Shown piece after piece: positions 7,968 to 16,037 of a stretch of 51,380 nucleotides of DNA. The stretch is taken from assembly GCA_945965275.1 (NCBI GenBank), contig CAMFNB010000006.1, positions 1 to 51,380 on the forward strand, read 5' to 3'. How positions within the stretch are numbered: the first letter of the stretch is position 1; each line of letters starts with the position of its first letter. Position numbers and translations under genes: made by a program. This DNA is from an uncultured Clostridia bacterium (lineage in GTDB: Bacteria > Bacillota > Clostridia > UBA1212 > SIG427). Under the pieces are notes generated by a model, which saw only the letters and a program-made list of their open reading frames with translations, was not told where the DNA came from and searched no databases.

Positions 7968-9692
7968 TTATTTATACATTTCATACAATTTGGCATATTC
8001 GCCGTTTTTCGCGATAAGCTCGTCATGAGAGCCCTGCTCTTTTATGCCGTCTTTTAAAAGAACCACTATTCTGTCTGCATTTCTTACGGTTGTAAGTCTG
8101 TGGGCAATTGTAATTGTCGTTCTTCCTTTTGCAAGTCTTTCAAGAGATTCCTGAACAAGCTTCTCGTTCTCATTATCAAGAGCTGATGTGGCTTCATCCA
8201 ATATGAGAACCGGAGGATTTTTAAGGAACAGTCTGGCGATTGATATTCTCTGCTTTTGTCCGCCCGAAAGCTTAACGCCTCTTTCGCCTACGTATGTATC
8301 GTATCCTTCCGGAAGTTCGCATATGAAATCATGAGCTCCGGCTGCTTTTGCAGCCTCTTCGATTTCCTCTCTGGATGCTCCGATTTTACCGTATCCGATA
8401 TTCTCGGCAACTGTACCGCCGAAGAGATAAACATCCTGTTGAACAATACCTATGTTTGTTCTGAGTGAATGCTGTGAAATCTTTCTTATATCCACGCCGT
8501 CAATCAGAATCTCACCCTTTGAAATCTCATAGAATCTCGGAATCAGATTTGAAATTGTTGTTTTTCCCGAACCGGAAGGTCCGACGATTGCAACGTTCTC
8601 GCCCTTTGCAATATCAATGGTGAAATTGTTAAGAACATCTCTCTTTTCGTTATATGCAAATGTTACATTCTTAAATGAAATCTCACCGGAAACTTTTTCA
8701 ATGTCTATTGCATCATCTGCGTCCTTTATTTCAGGCTCAACATCCATAATCTCGTTGAATCTCGAAATTCCCGTAAGACCCTGCTCGAACATTTCGGTAA
8801 AATCAATGATTGTTCTTACGGTTGTGAGAAGAACCTGAATATACAGTAAATATGCAAGAAGATCAGCAAGTTCAATCTGTCCTAAGTTCATGAATATTGA
8901 ACCGAGCACAACCACTGCCGAATACATAATGCCTTCGCAAAGAAGTGTTCCCGAATGGAACTTTGCCATGTTATTGTATGCACGTTTTCTGACTGCCTTG
9001 AACTTGTTGTTTTCTTTGCTGAACTTTTCGATTTCAATGTCTTCATTTGCAAAGCTTTTTACCACTCTCACGCCTGAAAGACTGTCCTCAAGGCCGGCAT
9101 TGATTTCCGCAACCTGTGCTCTCGAATCTCTGAACGCCTTACGCATTTTCTTTCTGAAAAGAATAATCGGAATGAGCATCATTGGGAATAAAGCAAAAAG
9201 TGATACCGTGAGAATCGGATGTATTGAAATCAATACACTGAATGAGCCTACGATCCTAATAAATGCAATGTATATTTCTTCCGGACAGTGATGTGAAAAC
9301 TCGGTGATGTCAAAAAGGTCATTTGTGACTCTTGACATAATTTTACCGACTTTCTGATTATCATAGAACGAGTATGACAGTTCCTGAAGGTGTGTTACAA
9401 GATCAATTCTCATATCGGCTTCAAGCTTAACACCCATGTTGTGTCCCACAAAAGTGATGAAATACGACGCAATGGCGCCTACGATTTTTACACCTATGCA
9501 GATTGCACCGAATATTAAAACCTTTTCTACAATATCGTCTGCTCCGCTGGGTAAAATTTCACCTGTGATGTATCTTACTATCATAGGAAAAACCAATTCG
9601 CAACCGGCCATAATGGTTGCGAACAGTAAATCAAGTATAAGTGTGCCGATATACGGCTTATAGTATTTTGAGAATTTTCTTAAGTCCTTCAT
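7968..9692 (-). CDS. ABC exporter half-transporter (membrane + ATPase)
   Basis: A 574-residue fused permease-ATPase. Residues 1 to about 310 hold six membrane segments; the nucleotide-binding domain has Walker A GPSGSGKTT, the signature LSGGQKQR and Walker B VLILDEATSALD, followed by an AHRL switch. Such proteins work as dimers to export lipids, peptides or drugs; the cargo is not readable, though the sequence looks like the lipid A/multidrug exporter group. Its ATG overlaps the stop of the NfeD-like gene by one base (TAATG at 9690-9694), so the two are translationally coupled. Confidence 0.92.
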   Translation of the reverse strand: MKDLRKFSKYYKPYIGTLILDLLFATIMAGCELVFPMIVRYITGEILPSGADDIVEKVLIFGAICIGVKIVGAIASYFITFVGHNMGVKLEADMRIDLVTHLQELSYSFYDNQKVGKIMSRVTNDLFDITEFSHHCPEEIYIAFIRIVGSFSVLISIHPILTVSLFALFPMMLIPIILFRKKMRKAFRDSRAQVAEINAGLEDSLSGVRVVKSFANEDIEIEKFSKENNKFKAVRKRAYNNMAKFHSGTLLCEGIMYSAVVVLGSIFMNLGQIELADLLAYLLYIQVLLTTVRTIIDFTEMFEQGLTGISRFNEIMDVEPEIKDADDAIDIEKVSGEISFKNVTFAYNEKRDVLNNFTIDIAKGENVAIVGPSGSGKTTISNLIPRFYEISKGEILIDGVDIRKISQHSLRTNIGIVQQDVYLFGGTVAENIGYGKIGASREEIEEAAKAAGAHDFICELPEGYDTYVGERGVKLSGGQKQRISIARLFLKNPPVLILDEATSALDNENEKLVQESLERLAKGRTTITIAHRLTTVRNADRIVVLLKDGIKEQGSHDELIAKNGEYAKLYEMYK

Positions 9693-10234
9693 TACTCTTC
9701 CGTTACCTCTTCAACAAGAAGAATTTTATCGTCAATTACTTTTATTATTTTCACAATGCTTCCGTATGTAAGTTTCTTTTCTGATTTTGAAGTTGCAGGG
9801 AACACTTTCATTTCACCGCCGATTTCAATGATTACTCTGCCCTTGCCTGATTCCTTTTTCGGAATTGACTCATATACCGTTCCGGTAAGACCGACAGTTG
9901 ATGCAGGGTCAATTTCGGTTGTTTTGTATTTTTTAAGGAAAATTCTGGACACGGTATTTACAAGAATAACAAGTGCAAGAGCTCCGATAACAGAAATAAT
10001 CAGAGAAATAAACACCTGTTTGAAGGCTTTGTAAAAAACTATTGTAAGCCATGCACCGACAGCAAGAAGCGAAAGGAAGTTTCTGAAAGAAACAAGCTTC
10101 AGTTCGTCATCTGCCTTGCTTTTTTCAAAGCCAAGCATGGACAGTACGGTATATACCAGCAAAACAACAGACGAAGCTGTTGCGATAATATATGATATTT
10201 GTTCAAATTTTGTAATTTCATTCCACCAGGACAT
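9692..10234 (-). CDS. NfeD-like membrane protein with C-terminal OB-fold domain
   Basis: A 180-residue protein with hydrophobic segments near residues 15-35 and 52-95 and a soluble C-terminal domain. That domain has the NfeD pattern: GLTGTVYESIP, a GKGRVIIEIGG strand, and YGSIVKIIKVIDDKILLVE. NfeD proteins usually partner flotillin-like SPFH proteins in membrane organisation. No flotillin gene is adjacent here; instead it is coupled by overlap to an ABC exporter. The start has an AGAGGG ribosome site and an extended -10 at 10269-10274. Confidence 0.75.
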   Translation of the reverse strand: MSWWNEITKFEQISYIIATASSVVLLVYTVLSMLGFEKSKADDELKLVSFRNFLSLLAVGAWLTIVFYKAFKQVFISLIISVIGALALVILVNTVSRIFLKKYKTTEIDPASTVGLTGTVYESIPKKESGKGRVIIEIGGEMKVFPATSKSEKKLTYGSIVKIIKVIDDKILLVEEVTEE

Positions 10235-10268
10235 AGTAATCCCTCTTCATTAAATATTTAATGTGTAA

Positions 10269-10274
10269 ATTATA
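10269..10274 (-). promoter_or_regulatory. extended -10 promoter of the NfeD/ABC-exporter pair
   Basis: Minus-strand TGGTATAAT, about 35 bases upstream of the NfeD-like ATG. No convincing -35 is visible. Confidence 0.5.
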
Positions 10275-10295
10275 CCACCAAACATGTTTTTATGC

Positions 10296-10301
10296 TATAA
10301 T
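10296..10301 (+). promoter_or_regulatory. extended -10 promoter of the AI-2E-family gene
   Basis: TGCTATAAT on the plus strand, 28 bases before the chosen ATG at 10330, divergent from the NfeD promoter. No convincing -35. Confidence 0.5.
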
Positions 10302-10329
10302 TGAATAAGTTTTATGGGAGATGACTATC

Positions 10330-11649
10330 ATGGACGACAAAGAAAGCAGATTCTCAAAGTTATCGGAAAAACAGAAAAGACGTGCGGGTTTGATTCTTGT
10401 TATTATTCTTACCTCCATTCTGTTCATATTCATGTTATTCCAGTTCAATTCAATAAGAAAAGGTTTGTCTTATGTATTAAGTGCAATAGCTCCGATTCTT
10501 TACGGACTCGGACTTGCCTACCTTATAAATCCCATTGCGACAACAATGCGCAACGGCTTTACACGTCTTTTAAGCAAAAAGATGAAAAATAAGGAAAAGG
10601 CAAAATCCATCGGCAAAACACTTTCGATTATTTTGTCTGCGGTAATTATTCTTCTTTTGGTTGCGATAATAGTATGGCTTGTAATTCCTCAGCTCTATGA
10701 GAGTATTGCAAAGCTTGTAAGCAGTATGCCCGGATATCTTAAAACTGCCGAGTCATGGTATGACGGTCTTAAGATTTCAGAAGACAGCTGGGCTAATATA
10801 CTTCATGAATATATTTACAAGGGCATTGATTCACTTTCAAAATGGTTTGAAAGCGATCTTATGAGCACCCTTGAAAAAGCAGGTTCCATCATCATTTCCG
10901 GTACAATAGAAGTCGCAAACTTCCTGTTTAATGTTTTTCTCGGTTTCATCGTTGCAATATATGCACTTATTGAAAAAGACAAATTTGTCGGACAGTCGAA
11001 AAAACTTCTCTACTCCGCAGTTAAAACCGAAAGGGCAAACAAATTACTCGACACAGCAAGGCATGCCGATAAAATTTTCGGCGGATTCCTTACCGGTAAA
11101 ATTCTTGCGGCATTCATATTTGCCATTTTATCGATTATTATTCTTTCACTGCTCAGAGTTCCTTATGCACTCCTTGTAAGTGTTGTCATAGCCGTATTTA
11201 ATCTCATTCCCGTATTCGGTCCTATAATCGGTGCGGTTCCGTGTGCATTCATTATTCTTTTGGACGATCCCTGGGCATGTTTGATTTTCCTTATCGTGGA
11301 TATACTGCTTCAGCTTCTTGATATGAATATCATTACGCCGAAGCTTCTCGGTAACACAACCGGTCTTTCTCCTTTCTGGGTTATGTTCGCACTCCTGTTC
11401 TTTGGTGGCCTGTTCGGTTTCATCGGAATGCTTCTGGGTGTTCCGTTCTTCGGTGTTCTTTACTACATCATTAACAATGCAGTAAGCAACAAAGCGAAGA
11501 AAAAGGGTCTTCCGGTTAATTCAACAGATTATGATGATGTCGGCTCAATCAACCCCGAAACGCATGAAATCACTGAAGTTTCCAAGGAAGAAGAAGCTAC
11601 AATGGGCAGTACCTTCAAGTTCATTAAGAAAAACAAGAAAAAGAAATAA
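10330..11649 (+). CDS. AI-2E family (PerM/YtvI-type) transporter
   Basis: A 439-residue membrane protein with around eight segments and the family's conserved C-terminal half: NLIPVFGPIIGAVPCA, DMNIITPKLLG and GLFGFIGMLLGVPFFGVL. Members export autoinducer-2 or act as Na+/H+ antiporters; the role here is unknown. An ATG at 10321 is in frame, but GGGAG directly abuts it, whereas the ATG at 10330 is nine bases downstream of that site, so I use 10330. The tail is Lys-rich. It is a single-gene unit ended by the hairpin at 11661-11697. Confidence 0.9.
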   Translation: MDDKESRFSKLSEKQKRRAGLILVIILTSILFIFMLFQFNSIRKGLSYVLSAIAPILYGLGLAYLINPIATTMRNGFTRLLSKKMKNKEKAKSIGKTLSIILSAVIILLLVAIIVWLVIPQLYESIAKLVSSMPGYLKTAESWYDGLKISEDSWANILHEYIYKGIDSLSKWFESDLMSTLEKAGSIIISGTIEVANFLFNVFLGFIVAIYALIEKDKFVGQSKKLLYSAVKTERANKLLDTARHADKIFGGFLTGKILAAFIFAILSIIILSLLRVPYALLVSVVIAVFNLIPVFGPIIGAVPCAFIILLDDPWACLIFLIVDILLQLLDMNIITPKLLGNTTGLSPFWVMFALLFFGGLFGFIGMLLGVPFFGVLYYIINNAVSNKAKKKGLPVNSTDYDDVGSINPETHEITEVSKEEEATMGSTFKFIKKNKKKK

Positions 11650-11660
11650 AATATACAGCA

Positions 11661-11697
11661 AAAAAGAGTCGTATCATAAACTGATACGACTCTTTTT
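11661..11697. terminator. bidirectional terminator
   Basis: A perfect stem AAAGAGTCGTATCA / TGATACGACTCTTT with a five-base loop, an A run before it and a T run after it, between converging AI-2E-family and obgE genes. Confidence 0.9.
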
Positions 11698-11707
11698 TAA
11701 TGTCTTT

Positions 11708-13033
11708 TTACAGATAGAATTCAAATTCCGTTTCGTAAATTCTTACGATATCGCCTTCCTGAATTCCCATTCTCTGAAGCTCATCAACAAGACCCTTCTT
11801 TTTAATAATTCTCTGGAAGTATGATGTTGATTCTGAGTCTTCGAGGTTAGTTGAGTCAATAATGCTTTTAATCCACTTACCCGTAACCTCATAAGCACCG
11901 TCTTCCGCAACAAATACGTCAAAGAGATTTTCTTCTTCAGGAGTATAGAGTGCAAATGAGTCTTCGATGTCCTCCGTGATAACAGGGACAGGCATCTTTG
12001 AAAGCATTGTTTCAATATATCTCATAAGCTCGTCTGTTCCTTCTTTTATCGGAGCACACATTTCGAAAATACACCACGCACCGTTTTCAAGTTCCTCTGA
12101 AATCCGGTCAATATGTTCGTTTTTCCAGTTCTCAAACTTTTCACGGAATATCTTTGCATTTTCTTCAGCACCCGGCATATCCGTTTTGTTAAGAACGATA
12201 ATCTGCGGACGGGTTGCAAGCTTCTGATTATATTTTTCAAGCTCCGAATTGATAAGAAGGAAATCTTCAAAGGGATCTCTGCCCTCGTGACCCGAAATAT
12301 CAATTACGTGAACGATAAGTCTTGTTCTTTCAACATGACGAAGGAACTCGTGTCCGAGTCCGAGACCCTCGGCAGCGCCTTCAATAAGACCCGGTATATC
12401 AGCCATTACAAAGCTCGGTCCGTAGTTTCCGAATACAACACCGAGATTCGGAACTATGGTTGTGAAATGGTAGTCTGCAATTTCAGGCTTTGCTCCCGTA
12501 GTAACAGAGAGAAGTGTTGACTTTCCCACATTCGGGAAGCCTACAAGTCCGACATCGGCAAGCAGCTTTAATTCAAGCTGCAATTCAGCTTCAATTCCCT
12601 GCTCTCCCGCTCTTGCAAAGTTGGGGATCTGTCTTGTTGCAGTTGCGAAGTGCATGTTGCCTTTGCCGCCTTTTCCGCCCTTTGCGATGATTATTTCCTG
12701 GCCTTTTTCAGTGAGGTCGGCAATAACACGTCCGGTGGCAAAATCTTTTACGATTGTACCCTTAGGAACCTTAACACGGATGTCTTCACCCGACTTACCT
12801 GTCTTTTTATTTGTACCGCCGTCCTGACCGTTTTCGGCTACGAATTTTCTTTTGAATTTAAAATCAGCAAGTGTTGTTTCACTTTCATCCACAACGAAAA
12901 CAACATTGCCGCCCTTACCGCCGTCTCCGCCGTCCGGTCCGCCTGCAGCAACATATTTTTCACGTCTGAATGAAACGGTACCGTTACCGCCGTTTCCTGA
13001 TTTTATGAATATTTTTGCTTTATCTGTGAACAT
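11708..13033 (-). CDS. obgE: Obg-family ribosome-assembly GTPase
   Basis: A 441-residue GTPase acting in 50S maturation and stress control. In order: the Gly-rich Obg domain (GGNGTVSFRREKYVAAGGPDGG and later glycine loops, residues 1-158), the G domain with P-loop GFPNVGKST, DIPG and NKTD, and a C-terminal OCT domain (about 350-430). The length is that of Gram-positive Obg. It follows rplU-prp-rpmA, the conserved order in Bacillota, but an intrinsic terminator lies between rpmA and this gene. No strong separate promoter is visible, so expression may depend on read-through. Confidence 0.97.
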   Translation of the reverse strand: MFTDKAKIFIKSGNGGNGTVSFRREKYVAAGGPDGGDGGKGGNVVFVVDESETTLADFKFKRKFVAENGQDGGTNKKTGKSGEDIRVKVPKGTIVKDFATGRVIADLTEKGQEIIIAKGGKGGKGNMHFATATRQIPNFARAGEQGIEAELQLELKLLADVGLVGFPNVGKSTLLSVTTGAKPEIADYHFTTIVPNLGVVFGNYGPSFVMADIPGLIEGAAEGLGLGHEFLRHVERTRLIVHVIDISGHEGRDPFEDFLLINSELEKYNQKLATRPQIIVLNKTDMPGAEENAKIFREKFENWKNEHIDRISEELENGAWCIFEMCAPIKEGTDELMRYIETMLSKMPVPVITEDIEDSFALYTPEEENLFDVFVAEDGAYEVTGKWIKSIIDSTNLEDSESTSYFQRIIKKKGLVDELQRMGIQEGDIVRIYETEFEFYL

Positions 13034-13057
13034 TTAAATCACCTGAATAAAAAAATA

Positions 13058-13087
13058 AAGGGCAAGCAATTTATATAGCCTGCCCTT
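13058..13087 (-). terminator. intrinsic terminator between rpmA and obgE
   Basis: On the minus strand AAGGGCAGGC pairs with GCTTGCCCTT (one G-U) around a ten-base loop, followed by TATTTTTTTATT. It ends the ribosomal-protein transcript before obgE. Confidence 0.8.
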
Positions 13088-13102
13088 AAAGAAGTCTTGC
13101 AA

Positions 13103-13381
13103 TTAGTCAGCAATAACTGATACTTGCTTCTTATCTCTGCCAAGTCTCTCGAATTTAACTTTTCCGTCAACTAAAGCATAGATTGTATAGTCTGTTCCAA
13201 GACCTACGTTATGTCCCGGATGGATCTTTGTGCCTCTCTGTCTGACAATGATATTGCCGGCAATAACAGGCTGTCCGTCTGCTCTCTTGACACCAAGTCT
13301 CTTTGACTCAGAATCACGGCCGTTCTTGGAGCTTCCCAGACCCTTCTTGTGAGCGAATAATTGTAAATTAATTTTCAACAT
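13103..13381 (-). CDS. rpmA: 50S ribosomal protein L27 with cleavable N-terminal extension
   Basis: A 92-residue L27. The N-terminus [14 protein letters not shown] carries the Bacillota-type extension: the Prp protease cuts after the LQLF motif, leaving AHKKG, whose tail reaches the peptidyl-transferase centre. The rest ([30 protein letters not shown]) is typical L27. Its start lies inside the end of prp (14-base overlap), tying substrate and protease together. Confidence 0.97.
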   Translation of the reverse strand: MLKINLQLFAHKKGLGSSKNGRDSESKRLGVKRADGQPVIAGNIIVRQRGTKIHPGHNVGLGTDYTIYALVDGKVKFERLGRDKKQVSVIAD

Positions 13382-13733
13382 TGGGATTTTCCTCCTCTAC
13401 TAAAGTCAAATAATTCCTTCCGTATGATTCCTCTACCTGCTTAAGTCCAATCACCATTGCGGAGAGCACTGCGTCAATGTCATTTCTCACTGCATTGTCT
13501 CGGGATAATTTATCTCTTTTGTACGACATGTTGCCGTCACTTTCTTCAAATTCAACGCCCACATTAAAATGTTTGCGAAGCTTTTCATCGATATATCCCA
13601 CTGCGGTGTAGCATATGGCGGAAACTGCAGAACAGATTATATCCGAACCTTCTTCCGCATATCCGGCATGACCGAATACTTTAAAACCTGCTACCTGGCC
13701 GTCAGCTGACAGCTGAATCTTTGCGGTAATCAT
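13368..13733 (-). CDS. prp: ribosomal-processing cysteine protease Prp
   Basis: A 121-residue protein between rplU and rpmA. The catalytic pair is H22 in GHAGYAEEG and C34 in [10 protein letters not shown], at the same positions as in characterised Prp (S. aureus). It removes the N-terminal extension of L27, which is visible in the next gene. The stop of rplU and its ATG are adjacent or overlapping at 13733. Confidence 0.95.
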   Translation of the reverse strand: MITAKIQLSADGQVAGFKVFGHAGYAEEGSDIICSAVSAICYTAVGYIDEKLRKHFNVGVEFEESDGNMSYKRDKLSRDNAVRNDIDAVLSAMVIGLKQVEESYGRNYLTLVEEENPNVEN

Positions 13734-14044
13734 TATTTAATAATCTTTTCGATTGCAACTTGAGTATAAGGTTGTCTGTGGCCTTGTCTTCTTCTGTAGC
13801 CCTTCTTAGCCTTGTACTTAAAAATGCGAATCTTCTTGCCTTTGCCGTTCTTAACAACTTTGCCTTCAACCTTTGCGCCTGCTACATTCGGAGTACCGAA
13901 TACAACATCATCGCCGTCTGCAACTGCAAGAACATTCTCAAAAGTAACTTTCTCGTCAGCTTCAAGCTCAAGCTTCTCAACGAAAATAGTTTCGCCTTCT
14001 GAAACCTTGTACTGCTTTCCGCCTGTCACAATAATTGCGTACAT
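13733..14044 (-). CDS. rplU: 50S ribosomal protein L21
   Basis: A 103-residue L21 with the family start [18 protein letters not shown] and end [28 protein letters not shown] lies eight bases upstream of the ATG. First gene of the rplU-prp-rpmA operon, with a structured leader and a consensus promoter ahead of it. Confidence 0.97.
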   Translation of the reverse strand: MYAIIVTGGKQYKVSEGETIFVEKLELEADEKVTFENVLAVADGDDVVFGTPNVAGAKVEGKVVKNGKGKKIRIFKYKAKKGYRRRQGHRQPYTQVAIEKIIK

Positions 14045-14161
14045 ATCTGCACCTCCCGTATATTATTGTCTCGCCCAAACTTACATTCGTCCATGGTGCA
14101 AACGAAGTAACAAGGTACCTTCTTATTTCAAAGGATTTAGTCACCTTTTCGGAGCGGCACA
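14045..14161 (-). ncRNA. L21 mRNA leader (autoregulatory leader candidate)
   Basis: About 115 bases of minus-strand 5' UTR precede rplU. It contains a clear hairpin at 14081-14110 (TTAC-TTCGT pairing with ACGAA-GTAA around a loop) and a short palindrome AAGGTACCTT at 14112-14121, as well as a GTGCCGCTCCG segment near its start. L21 leaders that bind L21 are known in Bacillota; assignment rests on position and structure. Confidence 0.6.
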
Positions 14162-14167
14162 AAGCGT

Positions 14168-14196
14168 ATATTATCATAGTGAAAGTCAAATGTCAA
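14168..14196 (-). promoter_or_regulatory. promoter of the rplU-prp-rpmA operon
   Basis: Minus-strand TTGACA (14196-14191) and TAATAT (14173-14168) with a 17-base spacer, directly upstream of the L21 leader. Confidence 0.75.
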
Positions 14197-14213
14197 ACAA
14201 ATCGCAGGCTTTT

Positions 14214-14840
14214 TTACAGCTTGTTCGGCTCCGGATATTCCACTCCCTTTGTGTCAACCGTAACACTCTCGATAACAACATCCTCAACAGGTGAAGATCC
14301 GTTTACCTTTGTGTTTGCAATAGCATCAAGTACATCCGCACCTTCTGTGAGATAACCGAAAGCTGCATATTCACCGTCTAAATAAGTTGATGCACGGTGA
14401 ACGATGAAGAACTGGCATCCGGCACTGTCAGGAACAGGAGTTCTTGCCATTGAAATAACACCTCTTACATGAGATACATTATTCTCCACTCCGTTGCTTG
14501 AGAACTCACCTTTGATATGGTATCCGGGACCGCCTGTGCCCGTGCCTGTCGGGTCACCGCCCTGAATCATGAATCCTGATATGATTCTGTGGAATACCGT
14601 TCCGTTATAGAAACCACTGTTTGCAAGTGATATGAAGTTGTTTACTGATTCTGGAGCAACATCAGGGAATAACTGAATTTTCATTGTTCCGTAATCTTTT
14701 ACAGTCATTGTTACAACAGGGTTTGTATCTTTTAAATAATCAAGCGGATCTGAACTTTCATTTGCAGGTGCACCGCATCCTCCGAATACGCTTGATAAAA
14801 CTGTTGCGCTTAAAGCCAAACACATAATACTTTTTTTCAT
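14214..14840 (-). CDS. cyclophilin-type peptidyl-prolyl isomerase, lipoprotein
   Basis: A 208-residue cyclophilin that would catalyse prolyl cis-trans isomerisation outside the membrane. A lipoprotein signal is seen (lipobox FGGC, Cys22), then a linker, then the cyclophilin core: FHRIISGFMIQGGDPTGTG, GVISMARTPVPDSAGCQFFI. The active-site Arg (FHRI) and QGGD are kept. The single-gene unit is read divergently from ilvE across a palindromic intergenic region. Confidence 0.92.
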   Translation of the reverse strand: MKKSIMCLALSATVLSSVFGGCGAPANESSDPLDYLKDTNPVVTMTVKDYGTMKIQLFPDVAPESVNNFISLANSGFYNGTVFHRIISGFMIQGGDPTGTGTGGPGYHIKGEFSSNGVENNVSHVRGVISMARTPVPDSAGCQFFIVHRASTYLDGEYAAFGYLTEGADVLDAIANTKVNGSSPVEDVVIESVTVDTKGVEYPEPNKL

Positions 14841-14877
14841 GTTTCTGTCTCCGTTTTATATTTATTTTAATTTCTAC

Positions 14878-14883
14878 ATTATA
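14878..14883 (-). promoter_or_regulatory. extended -10 promoter of the cyclophilin gene
   Basis: Minus-strand TGATATAAT about 40 bases upstream of the cyclophilin ATG; mirror image of the ilvE -10. No good -35. Confidence 0.5.
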
Positions 14884-14887
14884 TCAC

Positions 14888-14905
14888 ATCAAATTGCAAT
14901 TTGAT
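14888..14905. promoter_or_regulatory. 18-bp perfect palindrome between divergent promoters (operator candidate)
   Basis: ATCAAATTGCAATTTGAT is its own reverse complement. It lies exactly between the two divergent extended -10 elements and covers the ilvE -35 region (TTGCAA). Confidence 0.55.
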
Positions 14906-14921
14906 ATTAAAGTGATATAAT
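14894..14921 (+). promoter_or_regulatory. promoter of ilvE
   Basis: TTGCAA (14894-14899), a 16-base spacer and an extended -10 TGATATAAT (TATAAT at 14916-14921). Confidence 0.65.
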
Positions 14922-14959
14922 CATTTCATATTTTAATATACATGACAGGAGTGAAAAAA

Positions 14960-16036
14960 ATGGGTAATTATAGCATCACAATTGAGAAAACAACTTGTCC
15001 GAAAGCCAAACCGGCTGATGAAAATAAGCTTGGCTTCGGTAAAATATTCACAGACCACATGTTCGAAGTTGACTACTGCACTGAAAAAGGCTGGTACAAC
15101 CCGAGAGTATTGCCTTTCCATAACTTAGAGCTCAGCCCTGCATCAATGGTATTCCATTACGGACAGGAAATGTTTGAAGGTCTTAAGGCATACAAAACAG
15201 CTGACGGCCGCGTTCTTCTCTTCCGTCCTGACTGTAATATTGAAAGAGCAAACAACTCAAACAGAAGACTTATGATTCCTCAGATTCCCGAGGACTTATT
15301 CCTTGAGGCTCTTAAAACAATCGTAAAAGTTGATGAAGATTGGATTCCCACAGCAGAAGGAACATCCCTTTACATCAGACCTTTCGTAATTGCAACAGAC
15401 CCATTCCTCGGAGTAAGACCGGGTGACACATACAAGTTTATTATCATTCTCTCACCTTCAGGTGCATATTATCCTGAGGGACTTAATCCGGTAAAAATCT
15501 GGATTGAAGACGAATATGTAAGAGCTGTTAAAGGCGGTATCGGTGAGGCAAAGACAGGCGGTAACTATGTTGCTTCTCTTGCAGCTCAGGTCAAAGCTCA
15601 CGAAGCCGGATATTCACAGGTTCTCTGGCTTGACGGTGTTGAAAGAAAATATATCGAAGAAGTAGGTGCCATGAATATCTTCTTCAAGATTAACGGAACA
15701 GTTGTAACTCCTATGCTTAACGGAAGTATTTTACCGGGTGTTACAAGAAGATCATGCATCGAGCTTTGCAAAGATTTCGGACTTCCTGTTGAAGAAAGAA
15801 AAATTTCAGTTGAGGAGCTTACAGAAGCTGCAAGAACAGGCGCTCTTGAAGAATGCTGGGGTTCAGGTACTGCAGCAGTTATATCTCCTGTAGGTCACCT
15901 CAGATATGAAGATGAAGTATTCCGTATCGGAGACGGCGGCATCGGTGAAGTCAGCCAGAAGCTCTACGATACAGTAACCGGAATTCAGCTCGGAAAACTC
16001 GAAGACACAAAGGGTTGGACTGTTGAGGTAAAATAA
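14960..16036 (+). CDS. ilvE: branched-chain amino acid aminotransferase
   Basis: A 358-residue fold-type IV PLP enzyme that transfers amino groups between Leu/Ile/Val and 2-oxoglutarate. The PLP lysine lies in GEAKTGGNYVASL; QVLWLDGVERKYIEEVGAMN and GSILPGVTRRS are further family signatures. An ATG at 14942 is in frame, but AGGAG at 14947-14951 sits eight bases before the ATG at 14960, so the latter is the start. The next gene begins one base after its stop and is probably cotranscribed. Confidence 0.96.
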   Translation: MGNYSITIEKTTCPKAKPADENKLGFGKIFTDHMFEVDYCTEKGWYNPRVLPFHNLELSPASMVFHYGQEMFEGLKAYKTADGRVLLFRPDCNIERANNSNRRLMIPQIPEDLFLEALKTIVKVDEDWIPTAEGTSLYIRPFVIATDPFLGVRPGDTYKFIIILSPSGAYYPEGLNPVKIWIEDEYVRAVKGGIGEAKTGGNYVASLAAQVKAHEAGYSQVLWLDGVERKYIEEVGAMNIFFKINGTVVTPMLNGSILPGVTRRSCIELCKDFGLPVEERKISVEELTEAARTGALEECWGSGTAAVISPVGHLRYEDEVFRIGDGGIGEVSQKLYDTVTGIQLGKLEDTKGWTVEVK

Positions 16037-16037
16037 T

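Noticed and set aside
12113-12520. Plus-strand ORF of 135 codons inside obgE
   Set aside because: Antisense to a highly conserved gene, no ribosome site, no family resemblance.
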